Assembly (NCBI GenBank): GCA_027068695.1
Contig: JAMOMG010000026.1
Location: 1-5,179 of the forward strand
DNA: 5,179 nt
Direction: 5' to 3'
Origin: Flavobacteriaceae bacterium
GTDB taxonomy: Bacteria; Bacteroidota; Bacteroidia; Flavobacteriales; Flavobacteriaceae
Shown: piece by piece, positions 1 through 5,179 of the stretch
Position numbering within the stretch: position 1 is the first letter of the stretch
Layout: each line of letters starts with the position of its first letter
Notes under the pieces: generated by a model
Seen by the model: only the letters and a program-made list of their open reading frames with translations
Told to the model about the DNA's origin: nothing
The model's database searches: none
Translations under genes and position numbers: made by a program

Positions 1-893
1 CCAAACAAGTAATCAATTTCTACATACTTATTTTCTAGATAAGCTATAGCATCTGGAGGAGATAGGTCTTTTATGTTTTTCTCAAATTCTTCTTTTGAAA
101 TGGCTGAATACATCTCAAAAATAAATGCTAAAGCACTAGGCATTGATTGCCCTATAGATGCTGTTTTTGAGCTATTATCAAACTGATCAAATTTGTATTT
201 AAATTTTGAATTTTTAATATTATTCAATACTGAGTGTGTTACTTTTATTAAATCTTTTCTTTTTTCAGAATTGTACTTGCTATTGCTTACGTAATAATAA
301 ATATTTTCATCGTTTAGCGTTTCTATTTTTTGTTGAAGCATGGTTGGCATATCCATTGCATAATATGGATTGATATTTATAAAAGCATTAAACCCAGGGT
401 ATTCTTCAATTAAGAAATAGTTGATAAAATTTGCAGTAAGCGTATTGCCAATAATTGTTTTAAAGGGTGAAATTCTATAATTCTCTTCAAAATAATCGAG
501 GAGTTCACCTCTAATAAATCTATAAAAAGATTCTCCTTCATAGGTAGGTAAACTATTTTCTTTATCATAAGAACAATCGGTATAACGTTCTTCGTTGTAG
601 TTCTGATTGATGCCAACAATTATTTGTTCAGGAGCTTTATCCTTTTTTGCAAATAAGATAGAGTTTCCAACATAAACATCAAATAAATATTCAGCATCTA
701 ATACAATAGTTAAAGGATAAACTTTGGTAGAATCATTTTGATAACTATCAGGAATATATATTTTAAGATACCTTTCGTTTTCTAACTCTTGTGAATCAAA
801 TTTTTTAAAATGGATATTTTGAGATAGAAGGGTATTAACTATTAAACTTAATATAAGAAATAGTTTGATTTTTTTAGGGGCTATTATTTTCAT
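1..893 (-). CDS. Secreted alpha/beta-hydrolase-fold protein (putative esterase type), probably catalytically inactive; C-terminus outside window
   Basis: The frame is open from ATG at 893 to the left edge (297 full codons, no stop), so the C-terminus is missing. Residues 1-24 look like a Sec signal peptide: lysines at 7, 8 and 10, a hydrophobic stretch at 11-23, and probable cleavage before Q25. There is no lipobox, so the product should be periplasmic or exported. The order of elements fits the putative-esterase (Esterase D/IroE-like, PF00756) branch of alpha/beta hydrolases: strand KIYIP (44-48), strand PLTIVLDAEYLF (60-71), IIVGIN (91-96), an ERYTD segment (102-106), and helix FIRGELLDYFEENYRI (126-141) just before the nucleophile elbow. 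That elbow reads IIGNTLTANF (147-156) where active members have G-H-S-x-G/T, so Ser is replaced by T151 and His by N150. The region that normally carries the catalytic His (about 236-251, before PSALAFIF) has no His. I infer a pseudoenzyme or binding protein. It lies 21 bases downstream of the large gene, probably in the same transcript. The fold call is fairly secure; the function is unknown. Confidence 0.82.
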   Translation of the reverse strand, partial: MKIIAPKKIKLFLILSLIVNTLLSQNIHFKKFDSQELENERYLKIYIPDSYQNDSTKVYPLTIVLDAEYLFDVYVGNSILFAKKDKAPEQIIVGINQNYNEERYTDCSYDKENSLPTYEGESFYRFIRGELLDYFEENYRISPFKTIIGNTLTANFINYFLIEEYPGFNAFININPYYAMDMPTMLQQKIETLNDENIYYYVSNSKYNSEKRKDLIKVTHSVLNNIKNSKFKYKFDQFDNSSKTASIGQSMPSALAFIFEMYSAISKEEFEKNIKDLSPPDAIAYLENKYVEIDYLF

Positions 894-914
894 AGTTTAA
901 ATATATACATTTTT
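894..914 (-). other. Short intra-operon spacer
   Basis: These 21 very AT-rich bases separate the stop codon of the large minus-strand gene (TAA at 917-915) from the ATG of the esterase-like gene (893-891). I see no hairpin, terminator or promoter box here. This supports co-transcription of the two genes. No Shine-Dalgarno motif precedes the ATG, as is usual in Bacteroidota. Confidence 0.6.
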
Positions 915-3900
915 TTAAAAGTGAAAACCTAGATTAAAATTAATATAATTTCCGTCTTTAGAATTAAATATTGATAAGTTTAAATTTATCATTTCTGCTC
1001 CAACAATCCAAAGCCCTGCGCCGTATGAGGTTTTCCAATCTTTTGAACGTTCTCCGTTTAACCAAACTCTTCCGTAGTCAAATCCACCAAATATTCCCAT
1101 TTTCATGGGCAATACAGCTGTTTTTTTGTTTTTTAAATGAAATCGTAAATCTGTATTTTGATAGTAGGATTTGTTACCAATAAATCGCTGATTTCGATAT
1201 CCTCTTAAGCCATCTTTACCTCCAATACTCGCTGCATTATAAAACTCAAAATTGTTACTTATTATTATATTACTTTTTAATTTTGTTGCTAAAACAATAT
1301 TACCGCTAGGGATTAACTTGTAGTTAAAAGAAATTGAAGGGGAAAAGTATCCATTTTGTTCACGGGGATTACTTAAATTTCTTCTCCACCCAACTTCTAA
1401 AGAGGTACTCATACCTAAAGTAGGAAAAGTTTTACTGTCGTAATTTTCATAAAAGTATTCCGTTTTAAAATCAAAATAATTTTTACGTTCGTCAAGAATG
1501 TAGGGTATGGTATTAATATATCTATTTTCTGTTTTTTCAACTTCAATACTCTCTATTGTAGCACCAATTTTAATTTCAGCTCCCATTCTGCCTGTCCATT
1601 TAAGGGTTGGATTAAAAGCATATGTACTTAGTTTTACTCTGTGATAATTGTCTCCATAAATATTCTCGTAGTTAATACTCTCATTACCAAAGCCATAATG
1701 GTTAATACTAAAATTAGGACTTGTGAATGTTGTTTTGAGTAGTAAATTCCACTTATTAAATACATTAGCAAATTCAGCTTTGTAATTAATATCAAATCCA
1801 TTTGTTGCAAAATAATACGATGCTTTTAGTGAGTGTTGTTGTGTAAAAGGGTTTCTTTCAAAACCATAAACAGTATAGGTATTATTGATGCCAATTTTAA
1901 GACCATCATCGGGGTTTGAACCAACTGTTGGACTGAGTACGTTTTGATTGTATCTCAATTTTTTATAATTATAGAGGTTCGTATTATAATTATTTGATAA
2001 TTTTTGTTTTGTTTTTTTATCTAGAATCGTATTTTTCTTTGATTTAAAGTCGTAAACAACTACATGGTTTTTATTTTCAATATCATAAGTATCATTATTT
2101 TGCCCACCAATCAATCTTAATTTTATAGTAGTTTTATGATTTGTACCTGATACTTTAAAAAAATCTTTACCATCTAAACCATAAACCCATATTTCTTTAG
2201 TTTTTTTAGGAGAAAATAGTTTGTCGTATATTTTATATCCTTTTTTCTTATTTTTAATTGTAAATATTTTGATAGCTGTGTTTCCGTTATTTAGTCGTTT
2301 AATCTGAAACCAATTATTTTTATCGTTACCTTTAACAACAGAAATTTTAGCAAGTTGTTTGTAATATTGTTTTGCTATTTTTGGTAAGTTGAGTAACCTT
2401 TCTTTGAGCTTCTTTTTAATATCTTCTATGGTATAATCTTGAATTTCTTTAGGAAGTTGTTTAAAGGCTGTTTCAATAACTTCATCGGTAATATTTGACT
2501 GAATATAAGTAACTTGTTTTTCCCAATTTTTATAGGAAGATTTACTTAAAAGAGCCATATCGAGAGGGTAAGGTTCTAAGTTAAACCATTTAACATTTTG
2601 AATATCGGCATTATATACTTGTAAGAGTTTTAGGGTAGGAATTATTTTAGTTATAAGTTTAAATATAAATCCGTCATATTTAGAAAAGGCTTGATCTCTA
2701 TCCCTAGGAACAGGTTTGTAAATTTTTTTTTCTCCATCATTAAACTCAGCCCATCTCCATTGGTCTTCATGCCTGTCCCAATCACCAATAAGCATATCAA
2801 ATAACCGAGCTCTAATATAGGTGTCTTCATCTATAGTATATTTATTGGATTTACGTAATTTTTTGAGTAAATCATTTGTAGAAATAAGCTTATTTGAATA
2901 ACCGAAATTTTTTAAATCACCATGACCTGATGTAGCTCTCTCTTCAATCATATATAACTCATTTCCAAATTTATAATTAAAATTCTTTAAAGCATTTTGT
3001 TTTGGGATGTAATATAGTTTAGGGTTTGTGTGAAATAAATTTATAGCATCAGATAACTTACCTATAGCAAAGGGGGCATATGGGTGTGCACTGGTATAAA
3101 TATCTAACAACAAATCTTCTGTATATGTATTATTAAATTGCCCTTTAATATATTGGTTTTTAAAAGCAACTGCCTGCAGGTATTGTGTGGCACTCTTTCG
3201 TAAAGCTCTCATTACATATTCTTTACCTTTTTTATCTATAAGTCGTAGTGATTTAGATTGATGGCCTCCTCCTTTTCTTATAGGAGTTAATCCACCTAGA
3301 AGAGTATCTAAAAGAGCCGTTTTGACTACTATTTTTTCTCCATAATATTTTCTATAGTGATTTCCCCAAAACGTTATAAAAGCTTTCCCTTTAGATACTT
3401 CTTTTAAATTATAAACTGAAGCTAGCACTGTTTTTGGAAATTCAGTTGGATAATTATATGTTTTTGCAGAAGTTTTTGGTTTGTGAATTTGTGTTCTAAA
3501 TAGCAATTTTTGTATACCGTTGATTTCTGAAAAATAGGAAACATAAGAACTCCCATTTTTATATACTATAAGTTTAGCATACCCCAAACCTCCGTATGAA
3601 AATTTACTACCATTTATAGCTCTTGCAGGAGAAATTTTAGATCCTGAACCGCTAATAATTTGAGGCTTATGATCTTTTAAAATATACTGTAAACTATGTT
3701 CATGACCAGAAACGAAAATAACTTTTTCTGATTTTTGAGAAATGGTTATTAATCTTTTTTTTAATTCTAAATATATAGGGTTTAGCATATCTTGAGATGA
3801 AATACCGCTAGTTTTTCTAATTAAATTTGCTAAAGTGCCAATTATAGGTAGTGGTGTTTTGTTATTTATTGGGTATAGTTGCTGTTTAATTGAAAACTGG

Positions 3901-4619
3901 CCTCCATGAGGGCCATTGCTAAACATTGGATGATGAATGGCAATTACAATTGTTTTTGTTGTGTTTTTTTTAATGATACTTTCAAATTCATCAAAGAACA
4001 TTTCTCGGGTTTTAATTTCACAATTGTCATTCATAGTTGGATTTTTATCCCAATCTTCTAAATACCACTGTGAATCAATAATTACAAGCACAATATCGTT
4101 AGAGACAGTTACTTTTTTTATTGGACAACCATCTTTTGGTAAAAAAGAATTTTTATTTTTTAGTTTCTTTACAATGTAATTTTCTTCTCGCTTAAGACCC
4201 TTTATTCCATTATTGTAATAATCATGATTACCAGGGATGAAAATTGATTGACCTTTGAAATTTTTAACTAAATCAATTTGAGCATTCAACCTGTGTTCAG
4301 CTATAAATCTGTTGGGGTCTTTCTTTTTAGGCATTCCTTTTTCATAGATATTATCGCCTAAAAATAAGAGAGTTGCGTTTTTTTTTGCTGTTGAAAGTTC
4401 CTTTTTTAAAAGAGTAAGTTGATTTAAACCTGATTCTTTAGGTGCATTTCCAGCATCTCCAATTAAGTAAAAAATATGATCAACTTTAGAATTGCTTTCT
4501 AGGTCTTGAATTTTTGTATCTCCAGATTTTCTTGGGAATTGGATGTCATAAGTAGCACAACCGGTTACAACGATACTTAATATTATAAATAAGAGTTTGT
4601 AGCAATATTGCCGACTCAT
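915..4619 (-). CDS. Outer-membrane metallophosphoesterase with kinase-like middle domain and Omp85/BamA-type barrel
   Basis: The gene is complete, 1234 residues, from ATG at 4619 to TAA at 915. Residues 1-21 form a lipoprotein signal with lipobox VTGC (lipidated C21), which supports this start. Residues 47-380 are a metallophosphoesterase domain with purple-acid-phosphatase motifs: GDAG (D55), GDNIY (D89, Y92), GNHD (N131, H132), HHP (H229) and GHEH (H306, H308). A complete two-metal site with the PAP-type Tyr ligand is therefore present, and phosphomonoesterase activity is expected. Residues 395-760 contain WGNHYR (418-423), Gly-rich GG...GGG (442-452), YVMRALRK (468-475), GDWDRHEDQ (612-620) and PRDRDQAF (638-645). 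The last two resemble the catalytic and metal-binding loops of atypical kinases (inference). Residues 811-847 hold two Gly/Asp loops. Residues 895-1234 form a beta-barrel with the Omp85 loop-6-like GLRGY (1137-1141) and a terminal aromatic FHF. I see no POTRA repeats. It probably leads a transcript with the esterase-like gene. The native substrate is unknown. Confidence 0.9.
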   Translation of the reverse strand: MSRQYCYKLLFIILSIVVTGCATYDIQFPRKSGDTKIQDLESNSKVDHIFYLIGDAGNAPKESGLNQLTLLKKELSTAKKNATLLFLGDNIYEKGMPKKKDPNRFIAEHRLNAQIDLVKNFKGQSIFIPGNHDYYNNGIKGLKREENYIVKKLKNKNSFLPKDGCPIKKVTVSNDIVLVIIDSQWYLEDWDKNPTMNDNCEIKTREMFFDEFESIIKKNTTKTIVIAIHHPMFSNGPHGGQFSIKQQLYPINNKTPLPIIGTLANLIRKTSGISSQDMLNPIYLELKKRLITISQKSEKVIFVSGHEHSLQYILKDHKPQIISGSGSKISPARAINGSKFSYGGLGYAKLIVYKNGSSYVSYFSEINGIQKLLFRTQIHKPKTSAKTYNYPTEFPKTVLASVYNLKEVSKGKAFITFWGNHYRKYYGEKIVVKTALLDTLLGGLTPIRKGGGHQSKSLRLIDKKGKEYVMRALRKSATQYLQAVAFKNQYIKGQFNNTYTEDLLLDIYTSAHPYAPFAIGKLSDAINLFHTNPKLYYIPKQNALKNFNYKFGNELYMIEERATSGHGDLKNFGYSNKLISTNDLLKKLRKSNKYTIDEDTYIRARLFDMLIGDWDRHEDQWRWAEFNDGEKKIYKPVPRDRDQAFSKYDGFIFKLITKIIPTLKLLQVYNADIQNVKWFNLEPYPLDMALLSKSSYKNWEKQVTYIQSNITDEVIETAFKQLPKEIQDYTIEDIKKKLKERLLNLPKIAKQYYKQLAKISVVKGNDKNNWFQIKRLNNGNTAIKIFTIKNKKKGYKIYDKLFSPKKTKEIWVYGLDGKDFFKVSGTNHKTTIKLRLIGGQNNDTYDIENKNHVVVYDFKSKKNTILDKKTKQKLSNNYNTNLYNYKKLRYNQNVLSPTVGSNPDDGLKIGINNTYTVYGFERNPFTQQHSLKASYYFATNGFDINYKAEFANVFNKWNLLLKTTFTSPNFSINHYGFGNESINYENIYGDNYHRVKLSTYAFNPTLKWTGRMGAEIKIGATIESIEVEKTENRYINTIPYILDERKNYFDFKTEYFYENYDSKTFPTLGMSTSLEVGWRRNLSNPREQNGYFSPSISFNYKLIPSGNIVLATKLKSNIIISNNFEFYNAASIGGKDGLRGYRNQRFIGNKSYYQNTDLRFHLKNKKTAVLPMKMGIFGGFDYGRVWLNGERSKDWKTSYGAGLWIVGAEMINLNLSIFNSKDGNYINFNLGFHF

Positions 4620-4640
4620 ACGGTGTATAATTTAAAAAGA

Positions 4641-4648
4641 TAAAAGTA
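4641..4648 (-). promoter_or_regulatory. Candidate -7 box for the large outer-membrane gene
   Basis: Read on the minus strand this is TACTTTTA, one mismatch from TAnnTTTG, ending 21 bases before the ATG at 4619. It mirrors the plus-strand box in the other palindrome arm with almost identical spacing to its gene. No -33 element is evident. Confidence 0.3.
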
Positions 4649-4667
4649 CATAAAATTATGTACTTTT
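4642..4667. repeat. Perfect 26-bp palindrome (12-bp arms, 2-base centre), candidate operator
   Basis: The left arm AAAAGTACATAA (4642-4653) is the exact reverse complement of the right arm TTATGTACTTTT (4656-4667), around a central AA. Pairing stops at 4641/4668. It lies nearly midway between the two divergent starts, 22 bases from the left ATG and 23 from the right. The symmetry suits a site for a dimeric regulator controlling both genes. The arms also carry the TACTTTT cores of both candidate -7 boxes, so part of the symmetry may come from two back-to-back promoters. The palindrome is seen directly; its role is inferred. Confidence 0.7.
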
Positions 4668-4668
4668 G
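4661..4668 (+). promoter_or_regulatory. Candidate -7 box for the HD-domain gene
   Basis: TACTTTTG matches the Bacteroidota -7 consensus TAnnTTTG exactly and ends 22 bases before the ATG at 4691, giving a plausible short leader. No TTG-type -33 element is visible at the usual spacing upstream, so the promoter may be weak or activator-dependent, or the match may be chance in AT-rich DNA. Confidence 0.4.
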
Positions 4669-4690
4669 ATTTAATATATAATTTTTTGAA

Positions 4691-5179
4691 ATGAAAGAAA
4701 ATGATTTTTTTAAGGAGGTAGCTAATTTTGTTTTTAATTTGTTTAAAAATTCACTTTCCTCAAAGGTATTATATCACAATTATAATCATACGTTGAGAGT
4801 TGTAGAAGCTGCTAATGAAATTGCCTTGGCAGAACAAGTTTCTAAAGATGAATTGGAAATAGTGTTATTGGCTGCTTGGTTTCATGATACAGGTTTTATT
4901 AAACAAGCTGAGAATCATGAAGAAATTAGTAAAGAAATTGCTAAAAATTATTTGTCAGAAAAGGGGCTTTCTAAAGAGAAACTTCAAAAAGTATACAAGT
5001 GTATTGATGCTACAAAAATACCGCAAAGACCAACCAATAAGATTGAGGAGATTGTATGTGATGCAGATTTATTTCATTTAGGGAGTGAAGATTTTAATAA
5101 AATAACCAATTTATTACGTTCAGAATGGGAATTGTTTTGTAATAAAACATTAACCGATGTAGAGTGGCTTCAAGAGAAC
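4691..5179 (+). CDS. HD-domain phosphohydrolase, N-terminal part; possibly a Pycsar-effector-type protein
   Basis: The frame runs open from ATG at 4691 to the right edge (163 codons), so the C-terminus is missing. An in-frame TAA lies 9 bases upstream (4679-4681) with no ATG between, so this start is the only ATG choice. The HD-superfamily metal-site motifs appear in order: YHNYNHT (28-34; H29, H33), AAWFHDTGF (61-69; H65-D66), ENHEE (74-78; H76) and CDADLFHLG (123-131; D124, D126). This predicts a divalent-metal phosphohydrolase acting on a nucleotide or other phosphoester. There is no signal peptide, so this part should be cytosolic. From memory, flavobacterial proteins with this N-terminus (HNYNHT plus DADxxHLG, then an SEWEL-like segment, here 144-148) often carry a C-terminal two-helix membrane domain annotated as Pycsar effector family (DUF5706). 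That part would lie beyond the window, so the Pycsar link is a hypothesis. No cyclase gene is visible here. The HD call is secure; the substrate is unknown. Confidence 0.88.
   Translation, partial: MKENDFFKEVANFVFNLFKNSLSSKVLYHNYNHTLRVVEAANEIALAEQVSKDELEIVLLAAWFHDTGFIKQAENHEEISKEIAKNYLSEKGLSKEKLQKVYKCIDATKIPQRPTNKIEEIVCDADLFHLGSEDFNKITNLLRSEWELFCNKTLTDVEWLQEN

Larger units (their letters stand above)
4620..4690. promoter_or_regulatory. Divergent intergenic promoter region
   Basis: These 71 AT-rich bases separate the start codons of two genes reading away from each other: the large outer-membrane protein leftward and the HD-domain protein rightward. Both promoters must lie here unless they extend into the coding regions. 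No Shine-Dalgarno motif precedes either ATG. The main internal feature is a long perfect palindrome, described separately. Confidence 0.7.

Noticed and set aside
410..619. 69-codon open frame on the minus strand
   Set aside because: It lies wholly inside the esterase-like gene in another frame, and its translation shows no domain, signal or start context.
971..1183. 70-codon open frame on the plus strand
   Set aside because: It is antisense to the barrel-coding end of the large gene, which is intact and has clear motifs. The low-complexity translation looks like a by-product of AT-rich coding DNA.
3937..4179. 80-codon open frame on the plus strand with a hydrophobic start
   Set aside because: It is antisense to the phosphatase domain (around HHP and the two Cys residues). 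The hydrophobic look comes from the reverse complement of Lys/Asn-rich codons.
915..4619. Two or three separate genes fused by assembly or frame error
   Set aside because: The frame is continuous over 1234 codons with no internal stop, consistent composition, a single signal peptide at the start and a single barrel terminus at the end. I also recall similar domain orders in Bacteroidota.
4642..4667. Palindrome as a transcription terminator
   Set aside because: It lies between two divergent start regions, not after a gene end, and the stem is AT-rich with only two G/C pairs. An operator or promoter role fits better.
4884..5081. 65-codon open frame on the plus strand
   Set aside because: It is out of frame within the HD-domain gene, whose own frame carries the full motif set. 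The Lys/Arg-rich translation matches nothing I recognise.
1..5179. Mobile elements, CRISPR arrays, tRNA or rRNA genes
   Set aside because: I saw no transposase motifs, regularly spaced repeats, cloverleaf-like segments or rRNA-like stretches. Coding sequence fills nearly all of the window.

Overview
The window is strongly AT-rich and reads like a marine or host-associated member of Flavobacteriia (Bacteroidota). The grounds are Lys/Asn/Ile/Tyr-rich proteins, no Shine-Dalgarno motifs before the starts, a TAnnTTTG-type -7 promoter box, and a large outer-membrane protein of a kind I associate with Bacteroidota. The genus cannot be fixed from this sequence.

Layout. Positions 1-893 (minus strand) hold a secreted alpha/beta-hydrolase-fold protein of the putative-esterase type; its C-terminus lies beyond the left edge. 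Its nucleophile elbow has Thr instead of Ser and the usual catalytic-His region has no His, so it is probably a pseudoenzyme. After a 21-base spacer, positions 915-4619 (minus strand) hold an intact 1234-residue protein. It consists of a lipoprotein signal, a purple-acid-phosphatase-like metallophosphoesterase domain, a middle domain with motifs resembling atypical kinases, two short Gly/Asp-rich loops, and a C-terminal Omp85/BamA-type beta-barrel. Positions 4620-4690 are a 71-base divergent intergenic region centred on a perfect 26-bp palindrome whose two arms carry near-symmetric -7-like boxes. Positions 4691-5179 (plus strand) hold the N-terminal 163 residues of an HD-domain phosphohydrolase, which resembles flavobacterial HD proteins that often continue into a Pycsar-effector-like membrane domain. 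The right edge cuts it off.

How the genes fit together. The large gene and the esterase-like gene are co-directional and closely spaced, so they probably form one transcript read leftward, with both products sent to the cell envelope. The HD gene reads the other way from the same short intergenic region and may share regulation through the palindrome. The most interesting item is the large protein, which joins a predicted phosphatase, a possible kinase-fold domain and an outer-membrane barrel in one chain. The second is its partner gene, whose hydrolase appears to have lost its catalytic residues.
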